Assembly: GCA_017456845.1 (NCBI GenBank) | Contig: JAFTIP010000026.1 | Coordinates: 1 to 43,508 of the forward strand | Source: Ruminococcus sp. | GTDB taxonomy: Bacteria > Bacillota > Clostridia > Oscillospirales > Acutalibacteraceae | Length of the DNA: 43,508 nt | Direction: 5' to 3' | Shown here: one piece after another, positions 33,398 through 40,895 of the stretch | Position numbering within the stretch: the first letter of the stretch is position 1 | Layout of the letters: each line of letters begins with the position of its first letter | Position numbers and translations under genes: made by a program | Notes under the pieces: generated by a model | The model's input: the letters and a program-made list of their open reading frames with translations, nothing else | What the model was told of the DNA's origin: nothing | Database searches by the model: none

Positions 33398-34795
33398 ATG
33401 GAATCCCATATAGTAGAAATTAAAATTAGAGACTATATCAAATCTGATTTTCAGGAAGTTTCAAAAGATGCAACATCAGAAGAAAAAGAACTGTATTTGA
33501 AAAGAATTGGCTTTGAGCAACATCCCAAAGGCGGCTATGAATTTTACTGTAATACTTTTGCTAGATTCTTTCTGAAAAATACTGATGTGGTATCGCTATC
33601 TAATGAAGAAGAACTCGCTTTGTATAATCAGAAAAAAGGAGTGTATGAACTAAAGTGTGAACAAAAGCTTGGAAAGATTATTAAATTTATGATGAATCAG
33701 GTGCTTGATTTATGGATGCCCAGTCATGAACAGTTAGCCTTGAAAGCGATTCGCAGGGATGTGAGTCGGATCGCTACCGCTTTCAATAATGGTGAGTACA
33801 TCAACTTGCAAGACGGTATATTAAATCTTGATGACTTTGAACTGTATGAACACTCCCCAGAATTTTTAAGTACTGTACAGTTACCATTCAAATACAACGA
33901 TAGGATGTATACTCCTGTATTCGAGAAATATATTGCTGATATAGTCTGTGGTAATTATGAACTAGAACATGTACTGCAGGAATTGCTTGGGTATTGTTTA
34001 TGTACCAGCACTGTAGCTGAAAAAGCATTTTTCTTAGTAGGCGGAGGCTGTAACGGAAAAAGCGTCTTTGCAAAGCTGATTCAAATGCTCGTAGGTGAGG
34101 GTAATTATTCTAATACGAGTTTGTCAGCACTAAGCGGAACTTTTGGATTGGCTCAGCTCATAAATTCCAATGTTAATATTTCGGCAGAAAACTCAAGCGG
34201 AAAGGTCAACTCAGAAATTTTCAAGGCAGTTGTAAGTGGTGATACTTGTGAAGTTAATCGCAAATATAAGGATGCTTTGAGTGTAAAGTTACACACTAAA
34301 TTGGTGCTTCTTTTCAACACTTTGCCTGAATGTGATGATTTATCATACGGCTTCTTTAGAAAAATACTTATAATTCCATTTAATAAGACTATTACAAAAG
34401 AAAACATAGATGTAGAACTGATTGATAAACTTGAGCATGAATTGTCTGGCATTTTCCATTGGGCACTAAAAGGTTTACAGCGACTTAGAAAGAATAATTT
34501 TGTGTTTTCTCAATGTGCAGCATGTAAGAGAGAACTTGATAAATACAAAAGGTCACTTAATCCTGTCGCTGAATACATTGTATTCAACCTTAACCTCAAA
34601 AGCGAAAACTCTATGAAAAGAAGCGATATTTACAAAGCTTATACCAAGTATTGTTATGACAATTCTGTTGAGGTTTTACAATGTCAGAAGTTTTGGAAAC
34701 TATACAAGGCGTATTATATCGATAGAGGTATTCCCTTTGTAACATGCAAAATTAAAGGTTATGAATATGTACGAGGCGTCGAATTCGCCAAATAA
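33398..34795 (+). CDS. P4/D5-type superfamily 3 helicase (phage/plasmid primase C-terminal type)
   Basis: ATPase that unwinds DNA at the origin of phages, plasmids and satellites. The 465 residues include a D5 N-terminal region (from about 120), Walker A GGGCNGKS (in FFLVGGGCNGKSVFAKL, about residue 218), the NVNISAENSSGKVNSE Walker B-like region, KLVLLFNTLPE sensor and FFRKILIIPF arginine segment. An N-terminal primase domain is not evident, since only about 120 residues precede the D5 region. The ATG at 33398 follows AAGGAGG. It should drive autonomous replication of the excised element. Confidence 0.85.
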   Translation: MESHIVEIKIRDYIKSDFQEVSKDATSEEKELYLKRIGFEQHPKGGYEFYCNTFARFFLKNTDVVSLSNEEELALYNQKKGVYELKCEQKLGKIIKFMMNQVLDLWMPSHEQLALKAIRRDVSRIATAFNNGEYINLQDGILNLDDFELYEHSPEFLSTVQLPFKYNDRMYTPVFEKYIADIVCGNYELEHVLQELLGYCLCTSTVAEKAFFLVGGGCNGKSVFAKLIQMLVGEGNYSNTSLSALSGTFGLAQLINSNVNISAENSSGKVNSEIFKAVVSGDTCEVNRKYKDALSVKLHTKLVLLFNTLPECDDLSYGFFRKILIIPFNKTITKENIDVELIDKLEHELSGIFHWALKGLQRLRKNNFVFSQCAACKRELDKYKRSLNPVAEYIVFNLNLKSENSMKRSDIYKAYTKYCYDNSVEVLQCQKFWKLYKAYYIDRGIPFVTCKIKGYEYVRGVEFAK

Positions 34796-34800
34796 AAATC

Positions 34801-34832
34801 ACCCTTCTGCCAATTTAGGGTGGAAGGGTGTG
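34801..34832 (+). promoter_or_regulatory. Hairpin between helicase and paralogue B
   Basis: CACCCTTC pairs with GAAGGGTG in a perfect 8-bp stem with a loop of about 15 bases, directly behind the helicase stop and about 35 bases before the next ATG. There is no T-run, so a translational or processing role is likelier than termination. Confidence 0.45.
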
Positions 34833-34865
34833 AACAAAACAAAAACTAAAAGGAGTAATTTTAAT

Positions 34866-35336
34866 ATGAACGAATTTTCAAAAAATCAATTAATTAAGTT
34901 TGAGTACTTCGGTGGAATGGAAAATCTAATTGGCTTATATAAGAGCTATCGTAAATTTATGAAAGAAAAATTATGTATGTTTAATACCGAAAAAAATAAT
35001 TATGGTAAATTAACAGATGTCACAATGGACGGAACATCGTTAGCTGTTATCATCACAGCAACTATGAGCGATAATTTGTGTTATGTTGATGTTATTATCA
35101 ACGAAGAAAGATATTTACTTAAACTTTCCAATGAGGAATTAAAGAGTGTTTTGACAGGCTTGGTAGAGCCCATAGATGATGTTGACGAAGCCCTGAAATT
35201 GCTTTTCGGTCAACCGTATTTTATGTCTGTTGAAAATGGTTTTGCTAAAAACATGAAAATTATTGATTACGATAAATACAAAGAAGTACTCGAACTAATA
35301 CCCGAATTTATCCAAAATAATAAGGAGGTACAATAA
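34866..35336 (+). CDS. Element protein, paralogue B of the helicase-flanking pair
   Basis: A 156-residue protein starting MNEFSKNQLIKFEYFGG. It matches paralogue A in domain order and key segments (YFGG, VDVIINEERYLLKLSNEE, the NGFAKNMKIIDYDKYKEVLELIPEF tail in parts). It lies immediately downstream of the helicase, as paralogue A lies upstream. Unknown fold. The ATG at 34866 follows AAAGGAG; a longer frame to 34761 overlaps the helicase and is rejected. Confidence 0.72.
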   Translation: MNEFSKNQLIKFEYFGGMENLIGLYKSYRKFMKEKLCMFNTEKNNYGKLTDVTMDGTSLAVIITATMSDNLCYVDVIINEERYLLKLSNEELKSVLTGLVEPIDDVDEALKLLFGQPYFMSVENGFAKNMKIIDYDKYKEVLELIPEFIQNNKEVQ

Positions 35337-35338
35337 TT

Positions 35339-36169
35339 ATGCCTATACCAAAGAGAAAAGAAGGTATAAATACAAATCCTTCAACCAGACCTGACTTATG
35401 TGATGAGGATTTAGATTTAAGCATACTGGATGAACTTGACGAAAGTAATGAACTAAGCTCAATTGTAAATGACACCAACAAAGATGATGATGGTGCTGAT
35501 GTAAGTACTCAAACAGTAACTGAAACAAATGTATCTGTAAATGCTGAAATGGAAGAAAATAAGATTGATGAAAGTGTCCCAGAAAAAAGCGAGCCTAACG
35601 AACCACAACCTGTTACCAAACCGCAAAGTAGCAATAATGTATATAATTTTTGCGGTTATAGAATCACCTCGTTAACAGAAAAAGATGCTGAGATTGTAAG
35701 AAGGTATAGATTCAACGAGGAAAACATCAGTAATTATTGTTTGGCTAAAAATACATTTTTTGACTATATTCAAGGTAATGGTGAGGATTTTGTATTCAAA
35801 AAAGAGTGGGGATTTCCATATAGCGGAAGCTACATCGGCTACATTATGAATTGTTCGCCGAGCATGAAACATTGTGGCGAATATTATATTGCGTTTCTAG
35901 CTGATAATTACGATGTTTGTTTATTCAAGTTTACTACAACATTCAGAGATGCAGTTTATAATGGTGTTCAACGTGATTTGGGTTTGACGAGTACTATTTT
36001 CAGACAAGCAGATTATTCTTGTTTAAAAGGATATTTAGTTCTGATATCGGTAGATAATATTACTCTTGAAAGCGGAAATGTATTTTCAAAAATTACTGAG
36101 TTCAAAATCGTAGATGAAAGAATGACAGAAGTCATCGAAAAACTAATTGATGATATGTCAAGACAGTAA
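35339..36169 (+). CDS. Element protein with acidic disordered N-terminus (276 aa)
   Basis: Residues 1-100 are rich in Asp, Glu, Asn, Ser and Pro and probably unstructured. Residues 100-276 form a globular domain starting VYNFCGYRITSLTEKDAEIVRRYRF, with many aromatics and four to five Cys. No family recognised. AAGGAGG precedes the ATG by 9-10 bases, and the stop of paralogue B is 2 bases upstream. The layout resembles a single-stranded-DNA-binding or adaptor protein with a flexible tail, but nothing proves this. Confidence 0.62.
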   Translation: MPIPKRKEGINTNPSTRPDLCDEDLDLSILDELDESNELSSIVNDTNKDDDGADVSTQTVTETNVSVNAEMEENKIDESVPEKSEPNEPQPVTKPQSSNNVYNFCGYRITSLTEKDAEIVRRYRFNEENISNYCLAKNTFFDYIQGNGEDFVFKKEWGFPYSGSYIGYIMNCSPSMKHCGEYYIAFLADNYDVCLFKFTTTFRDAVYNGVQRDLGLTSTIFRQADYSCLKGYLVLISVDNITLESGNVFSKITEFKIVDERMTEVIEKLIDDMSRQ

Positions 36170-36175
36170 AATTCA

Positions 36176-36196
36176 GGGGCAGGGTTTCTCTGCCCC
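36176..36196 (+). terminator. Hairpin between the acidic protein and the integrase
   Basis: GGGGCAG (36176-36182) pairs with CTGCCCC (36190-36196) with a 7-base loop. GC-rich stem without a T-run, so termination is possible but weak. Confidence 0.4.
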
Positions 36197-36245
36197 GATA
36201 TGCTATAAAGCAATAAATAATGATATATTATTCTCTAGAAAGGAG

Positions 36246-37433
36246 ATGGTAGCTATATCCAGTATCAGAAAAGTGAAAAATAAAACTGGTACCCACTATC
36301 AAGTGAGTTATGAACTTCCTCGTTATATTGATGGCAAACGAAGAAGAACTACAAAAACTTTTCCAGATGGAACAACCTTGGCAGAAGTAAAGAGATTCTT
36401 AGCTGAAAAGGAATTGGAATATTCAAGAGGTTCATCGCTAAGCCACGATTACAATTTAACCTTCGGAGAGTTTGCCGATGTGTATTTTTCTACCTATACG
36501 CAATTTCTTAGCCCTACAACACTCAAAGGCTACAAGTCGGCATATTACAACTCGAAGCCCTATGGCTTGCAAAATTACTTTAGAGATGCGAGATTACGCA
36601 AAATTTCACCAAGAAATATTCAGGAATATATTAATTTTCTCTGTTCCCACGTAAGTCCTAAATCAACAAAAAATTACTTAATGCTTCTTAATGTTATTTT
36701 TGCTCTTGCAGTTCAGGAAAATATCATTCAAAGAGAAGCCAATCCTATGTTATACAAAATTCAAAAACCTCGTCAACACAAGAAACCTGTCGAAGCATAC
36801 AATTTGGATGAATTCAACTTGATGTTAAAACTTGCTGATGAAGATGAAAATCCTGATATAAAACTTATAATATATCTTGGATTGCTGTCAGGTATCAGAC
36901 GTGGAGAGATGGCAGGATTACAATGGTCTGACGTGAATTTTGATGAGGGTTATATTTACATCTCTAAAAGTCGTGTGGTAGTTGAGAAAGAGGAATATAT
37001 AAAAGAGCCTAAAACAGAATCAGGTATCCGTAAAATCTTCATTCCAGAAAAACTATTAAATGTACTTAAAGAATACAAACACAGATACTTGTTGAATAAG
37101 CTTAAATACGGCAAAGATTTTATTGACAGCAATTATGTTATCAGTAAAGAAAATGGTGAGGCTTTTAGTCCGAGTGGAATATCAAATAACTATCAGCGAT
37201 TTATGAAAAGGCATAAAGATAAGATTCGTTACCTGAAATTTCACGGACTCAGACATACCTACGCAAGTGTACTGATTGAAAATGGAGAGAACCCCAAGAC
37301 CGTACAGCACAACCTCGGTCATGCAGATGTAGCTTTGACCTTGCAAATCTACTCGCATTCATACGAATCTGCACAACGTAATGCTGCTAAGAAACTTGAT
37401 GAAACCATTAATTTAACTTCAAAAACAGGATAA
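36246..37433 (+). CDS. int: Tyrosine site-specific integrase
   Basis: Catalyses insertion and excision at the tRNA-Leu 3' end. The roughly 395 residues comprise an N-terminal arm-binding domain (KNKTGTHYQVSYELPRYIDGKRRRTTKTF), a core-binding SAM-like domain (TFGEFADVYFSTYTQFLSPTTLKGY) and a catalytic domain. The active site is complete: Arg in SGIRRGE, Lys in the PKTESGIRKIFIP hairpin, HGLRH, LGH and the Tyr of LQIYSHS. The ATG at 36246 abuts AAGGAG with no spacer, which is poor; no ATG, GTG or TTG lies closer to ideal. Translation may be weak by design. It is 284 bases from attR. Confidence 0.93.
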   Translation: MVAISSIRKVKNKTGTHYQVSYELPRYIDGKRRRTTKTFPDGTTLAEVKRFLAEKELEYSRGSSLSHDYNLTFGEFADVYFSTYTQFLSPTTLKGYKSAYYNSKPYGLQNYFRDARLRKISPRNIQEYINFLCSHVSPKSTKNYLMLLNVIFALAVQENIIQREANPMLYKIQKPRQHKKPVEAYNLDEFNLMLKLADEDENPDIKLIIYLGLLSGIRRGEMAGLQWSDVNFDEGYIYISKSRVVVEKEEYIKEPKTESGIRKIFIPEKLLNVLKEYKHRYLLNKLKYGKDFIDSNYVISKENGEAFSPSGISNNYQRFMKRHKDKIRYLKFHGLRHTYASVLIENGENPKTVQHNLGHADVALTLQIYSHSYESAQRNAAKKLDETINLTSKTG

Positions 37434-37451
37434 TCATTATTTTTACGGCAA

Positions 37452-37547
37452 TTTATTCCCATATATCATATAAACACGCTGAAATGCAGTAGTAATGGGA
37501 GGTTCGGGGATTCTAGATAGTTCCCGAAAGTACCCGTTTTATTCCCA
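37452..37547. repeat. TTTATTCCCA motifs near the right end, putative integrase arm sites
   Basis: Copies at 37452-37461 and 37538-37547, in the same orientation as the tandem pair at 23024-23044. The segment between them also holds a short inverted repeat around GGGAGGTTCGGGG and a TTCCCGAAAG. Confidence 0.55.
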
Positions 37548-37622
37548 AATGGCGAATAATCGTTTGAACAGGGAAGTACTGGCGAAAAGCTGAAAGTGAA
37601 TAAAACGGAACATACAAAAACA

Positions 37623-37660
37623 CCGCAACCTCAGATGAATACTGAAGTTGCGGTTGTTTT
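37623..37660 (+). terminator. Terminator after the integrase gene
   Basis: CCGCAAC plus TCA (37623-37633) pairs with TGA plus GTTGCGG (37643-37653), with one mismatch, followed by TTGTTTTTTG. Confidence 0.75.
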
Positions 37661-37689
37661 TTGCCTTGGTAAGTCCTGCTGAAAAAGAA

Positions 37690-37719
37690 AAAAGCTATCA
37701 ACCGAAGTTGATAGCTTTT
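37690..37719 (-). terminator. Element-borne terminator placed behind tRNA-Leu
   Basis: 13-bp perfect stem, AAAAGCTATCAAC (37690-37702) with GTTGATAGCTTTT (37707-37719). On the minus strand the loop is C(TTCG)G, the extra-stable UUCG tetraloop, and TTTTTTCTTTTTC follows. It substitutes for the original terminator now at 22868-22895. Confidence 0.88.
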
Positions 37720-37741
37720 GGTGCGAGTGACGGGACTTGAA
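37718..37741. repeat. attR: 24-bp repeat within the intact tRNA-Leu
   Basis: Identical to 22894-22917. This copy completes the functional tRNA-Leu, so integration did not destroy the gene. Confidence 0.93.
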
Positions 37742-37803
37742 CCCGTACGCGTCTCCACACACGCCCCTCAAACGTGCCTGTCTGCCTATTCCAGCACACT
37801 CGC
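37719..37803 (-). tRNA. tRNA-Leu(GAG)
   Basis: Class II tRNA with encoded CCA. Acceptor GCGAGTG (37803-37797) pairs with CACTCGC. The anticodon arm is CACGT-TTGAGGG-GCGTG, giving anticodon GAG. A long variable arm and the T-loop GTTCAAGTC follow. It is the integration target of the element. Confidence 0.95.
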
Positions 37804-37999
37804 ATTTGCGACTATTGCATTATAGCACTTGGGGGTATTAATGTCAAGACTTATTTTTTAAAAATCGTAGATTTTTTTGCTGAAGTTTGTTATTAGTAAT
37901 CATATTGTCATAATTTGACTTTTAAAGCAAAAGATAATTTTACAGAAAATCCGGTTGCTTTATTTTGGGTAATAGTTTATAATAAACTGAAATAAGCAT

Positions 38000-38076
38000 C
38001 CGCCCGTGGCGCAGTTGGATAACGCAGCAGATTCCGATTCTGAAGACCGGGGGTTCGAATCCCTTCGGGCGGGCCA
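38000..38076 (+). tRNA. tRNA-Arg(CCG)
   Basis: Acceptor CCGCCCG (38000-38006) pairs with CGGGCGG (38066-38072), then G and an encoded CCA. The anticodon loop TTCCGAT is closed by CAGA/TCTG, giving anticodon CCG. The T-loop is TTCGAAT with two G-T pairs in the stem. Confidence 0.93.
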
Positions 38077-38080
38077 AAAA

Positions 38081-38114
38081 ACAGAGTATCACCATTAGGT
38101 GATACTCTGTTTTA
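38081..38114 (+). terminator. Bidirectional terminator after tRNA-Arg
   Basis: ACAGAGTATCACC (38081-38093) and GGTGATACTCTGT (38098-38110) form a 13-bp perfect stem with loop ATTA. A- and T-runs on both sides allow it to serve the ligase gene on the minus strand as well. Confidence 0.9.
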
Positions 38115-38150
38115 CATTTGGTGGGATTAGAGCCCTGAGAGGGTGAGATT

Positions 38151-39788
38151 TTAAAGGGAGTCATCCTCGTTTTCTAATTTTTCTGCCAAATGTTCAAGCT
38201 CTGCGTAAGATATTTTTCCTAAAGCGGTTCTGGGGATTTTTTCTACAAAATATATGCATTTTGGCATTGCTTGTTTCGACACGTAGCTTTCCATATACTT
38301 TAAAAGCTGAGACTGCTTTTCGCCTGTTTTTTCTGCGATACTATTCAATACTGCAAACATAACCGCCCTCTCGGATTTTTTCGTATCTTTTACGCTTACA
38401 GCACAGCACTCTTTTACGTCTTTATGCTTTACAAGTGCGTTTTCAAGCTCAGAAGGATACACGTTATAGCCGTTAGAAACAATTATACGCTTGAGACGAC
38501 CTTTAAAGTAAACATAGCCATCTTCGTCAATACACCCCATATCCCCTGTATGAAGCCACAATCTGCCGTCACAGTGGATTTTAAGAGCGTTTTGGGTTTC
38601 GGCTTCGTCATAAAAATAACCTTTCATAATAGTTTTTCCGCTTATACATATTTCCCCTATGGTACCCTTTTCTGCTTCTTCTAAAGTATTTATTTTAACG
38701 ATTTTATATAAGGTATGAGGATAGGGCTTTCCTATGCTGTTTTTCTTAATTCCCCCTACAGGCATAAGGCATGACGCCGCCACGCACTCGGTTAATCCAT
38801 AGCCCTGACGTATTTTTATTTGTGCACTATGCTTTAAAAGAAAATTGTTAAAAGCTTCTTGAAGCTCTGCACTTAAACTGTCGCCACCCGAAAATACCCC
38901 CTTAAGCCCCCTTAAATCTGCTTTTGCCAGAGGTTTTGAGTTCATAAGAGGGCTTAGCATTGCAGGCACCACGGCTAAGTAATGAGGCTTGTGTTTTCTT
39001 ATAATTTTGCCGGTTTTTTGGACATCAAACCGAGGCACAAGGATACACTCACCGCCGAAATACAGCACCGTGTGAATACAAATTCCCAACCCGAAACCGT
39101 GAAAAACAGGCAGTACAGAAAGCATTTTTACACCTCTTACGTTTTCTTCACAAACTGCCTCGGTGCCGTTTGCTAAAGCATTTAAATTAAGGTTTGAAAG
39201 CTCCACTGCCTTTGGTTTTCCTGTGGTTCCTCCTGAAAAAAGAATCACCGCAGTATCCTGAGGCTTCTGAGGCGTAAGGTATAGCCTTACTTTTGTTTTT
39301 AACTTTAAAAGATCGCTCCACAAAACCGCATTTTCTTTTTTGCTCTTTATAAATACCCCCAATTCATCAAACGCTGAGGTAAGCACAAGTTTTCTTTTCC
39401 CTATTCTTTCAAACACTTTAATAAGTTTTTCGTACACGATGTCCTGAGCGATTATTACATCTGACCTGCATTTTTTTATGCAGTCCTCAAGCTCATATTC
39501 TGCCGATAACGGCGATACAAATGCAGGCACCGCACCTATTCGGTTAAGAGCATAAAGCACGTACACCGCCTGAGGTATATTCGGCAAAGCTACAAGCACC
39601 ACCTCACCTTTTTTTACTCCCAAGGAATAAAGGGAAAGAGACAGTTGGCGTACCTTTTTAAAGAGTGTTTTGTAGCTAATTTTTCTGCCGAAATATGTTA
39701 TTGCCGTTCTATTTAAATTTTCTTTGGCTGTACTTAACACCGCCTCGCTGATGCTCAGGTTTTCCTTTTGAATTTTGTTTTGCTCCAT
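38151..39788 (-). CDS. AMP-forming acyl-CoA synthetase/ligase (ANL superfamily)
   Basis: Activates a carboxylic acid, probably a fatty acid, as an acyl-adenylate and transfers it to CoA or a carrier. The 545 residues show the P-loop-like FSGGTTGKPKAVELS, GYGLTE, the LHTGDMGCIDEDGYVYFKGRLKRII hinge with its Asp and Arg, NGYNVYPSELE, and the C-terminal catalytic lysine in RTALGKISY. The ATG follows AAGGAAATAATT. Its chain-length specificity cannot be read from sequence. It stands alone on the minus strand next to tRNA-Arg. Confidence 0.9.
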   Translation of the reverse strand: MEQNKIQKENLSISEAVLSTAKENLNRTAITYFGRKISYKTLFKKVRQLSLSLYSLGVKKGEVVLVALPNIPQAVYVLYALNRIGAVPAFVSPLSAEYELEDCIKKCRSDVIIAQDIVYEKLIKVFERIGKRKLVLTSAFDELGVFIKSKKENAVLWSDLLKLKTKVRLYLTPQKPQDTAVILFSGGTTGKPKAVELSNLNLNALANGTEAVCEENVRGVKMLSVLPVFHGFGLGICIHTVLYFGGECILVPRFDVQKTGKIIRKHKPHYLAVVPAMLSPLMNSKPLAKADLRGLKGVFSGGDSLSAELQEAFNNFLLKHSAQIKIRQGYGLTECVAASCLMPVGGIKKNSIGKPYPHTLYKIVKINTLEEAEKGTIGEICISGKTIMKGYFYDEAETQNALKIHCDGRLWLHTGDMGCIDEDGYVYFKGRLKRIIVSNGYNVYPSELENALVKHKDVKECCAVSVKDTKKSERAVMFAVLNSIAEKTGEKQSQLLKYMESYVSKQAMPKCIYFVEKIPRTALGKISYAELEHLAEKLENEDDSL

Positions 39789-39894
39789 AATTATTTCCTT
39801 TTTTATTATTTAAGAAAATTATAATTTTAGGGGGTTAAATATCCTATCCTTTTGTGGCGAAAAATGCACCGCAAAATTTTTCTTTATTTTTGAG

Positions 39895-39928
39895 TTAGTT
39901 AGTGGTAGAATAAACCTATGCTAACTAA
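39895..39928 (+). promoter_or_regulatory. Inverted repeat at the metal-binding lipoprotein promoter
   Basis: TTAGTTAG (39895-39902) and CTAACTAA (39921-39928) form perfect 8-bp arms around a possible -10 box TAGAAT (39906-39911), itself 17 bases after a weak TTTATT. The location fits an operator for a metal-responsive repressor such as Zur or AdcR, though the sequence is not one I know as a consensus. Confidence 0.45.
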
Positions 39929-39947
39929 AAAGGAAGTCGCAAAAAAG

Positions 39948-40859
39948 ATGAAAAAGCTAATTTGCCTTATTATGGCGTTATTAATGATATTTATGATCAC
40001 AGGTTGTAGAGAAAGCGAAACTACGAAGGACGGAAAACTCAGCGTGGTTGCAGTTTCCTTTCCTGAATACGACTTTGCAAGGGCTGTGGCAGGTGATTTG
40101 GCCAACATAAAAATGCTTATTCCTCCTGCAGGGGAGGTGCACGGCTACGAGCCTACGGTTTCTGATATAAAAGCTGTAAGCAACTGCGATTTGTTAATTT
40201 ATACGGGCGGAGAATCTGATACTTGGGTAGAAAAACTGCTTGAGTCTTCTAACGGCAAAAATGTTAAAACACTCGCTATGGCTGATTGTGTTGAAACTGT
40301 TGAAATCCATAGCCACAGCCTCGACAAATACACTTTTGATGAGCACGTGTGGACAAGCCCCAAAAATGCAATTTCCATCGTGAATGCCATAAAAAATGCA
40401 CTATCAGAGATTGATACAAAAAACAAAGAAGCCTTTGAGGAAAACTCAAAGACTTACTGCGAAAAACTTACAGAGCTTGATGAAAATATAAGAACAATAA
40501 CAGAGAATACCGATAAAAACACTCTGGTTTTCGGCGACCGTTTTCCCTTAACCTACTTTGCCGAAAGCTATAATCTGAATTATTTAGCAGCTTTTTCGGG
40601 CTGTAGTGAGGATACAGAAGCAAGTGCTTCTACAATTGCGAGTCTTATTGACTTTGTAAAGGAAAATAAAATTCCCGTCATATTTATAAACGAACTTTCA
40701 AACACTGCTATAGCTGACCAAATTGCAAAAGAAACGGGTGCTGAGGTTAAAACCTTTTACTCCTGCCACAAGGTCTCGAAGGATGATTTTGAGAAGGGAA
40801 AAACATATATTGATATTATGAGCAGAAACATCGAAAATCTTAATATTGCACTTAAATAA
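39948..40859 (+). CDS. Zinc/manganese-type ABC transporter substrate-binding lipoprotein (ZnuA/AdcA-like)
   Basis: Extracytoplasmic metal-capture protein for an ABC importer. The 303 residues start MKKLICLIMALLM with lipobox MITGC. Typical segments are VSFPEYDFARAVAG, the first metal His in GEVHGYEPT, the second in FDEHVWTSPKN, and FGDRFPLTYFAESYNL, where many relatives have a His and this clostridial type has Asp. The ENKIPVIFINE segment contributes the last acidic ligand. The ATG at 39948 follows AAAGGAAG. The upstream ATG at 39918 lacks a ribosome site. No permease or ATPase gene adjoins; a terminator follows. Confidence 0.85.
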   Translation: MKKLICLIMALLMIFMITGCRESETTKDGKLSVVAVSFPEYDFARAVAGDLANIKMLIPPAGEVHGYEPTVSDIKAVSNCDLLIYTGGESDTWVEKLLESSNGKNVKTLAMADCVETVEIHSHSLDKYTFDEHVWTSPKNAISIVNAIKNALSEIDTKNKEAFEENSKTYCEKLTELDENIRTITENTDKNTLVFGDRFPLTYFAESYNLNYLAAFSGCSEDTEASASTIASLIDFVKENKIPVIFINELSNTAIADQIAKETGAEVKTFYSCHKVSKDDFEKGKTYIDIMSRNIENLNIALK

Positions 40860-40863
40860 AAAG

Positions 40864-40889
40864 AGCCTTCCTGAATAATCGGGAAGGCT
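40864..40889 (+). terminator. Bidirectional terminator between the metal-binding lipoprotein and ruvX
   Basis: AGCCTTCC (40864-40871) pairs with GGAAGGCT (40882-40889), loop of 10 bases, with AAAA and TTTGATTTT flanks serving both converging genes. Confidence 0.82.
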
Positions 40890-40895
40890 TTGATT

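Larger units (their letters stand above)
22894..37741 (+). mobile_element. Integrated element in tRNA-Leu(GAG), 14,824 bp, tyrosine integrase, collagen-like cargo
   Basis: Bounded by a perfect 24-bp direct repeat of the tRNA-Leu 3' end. The integrase gene lies at the tRNA-proximal end. Nearly all genes are on the plus strand, in contrast to the mostly minus-strand host genes to the left. Content in order: XRE regulator, membrane Ser/Thr kinase, Mor-like regulator, collagen-like/BspA surface protein, DUF960, two membrane peptides, unknown, DUF1643, small paralogue A, SF3 helicase (D5), small paralogue B, unknown acidic protein, integrase. No capsid, terminase, portal, tail, relaxase or T4SS gene was found. 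Copies of TTTATTCCCA lie near both ends. Confidence 0.92.

Noticed and set aside
36147-36245. N-terminal extension of the integrase to an upstream ATG
   Set aside because: It would start inside the previous gene, cross a GC-rich hairpin, and add residues unlike any integrase N-terminus.
22894-37741. Calling the element a prophage or ICE
   Set aside because: No structural, packaging, lysis or conjugation genes could be recognised; only integration, replication and regulation genes plus cargo are present.
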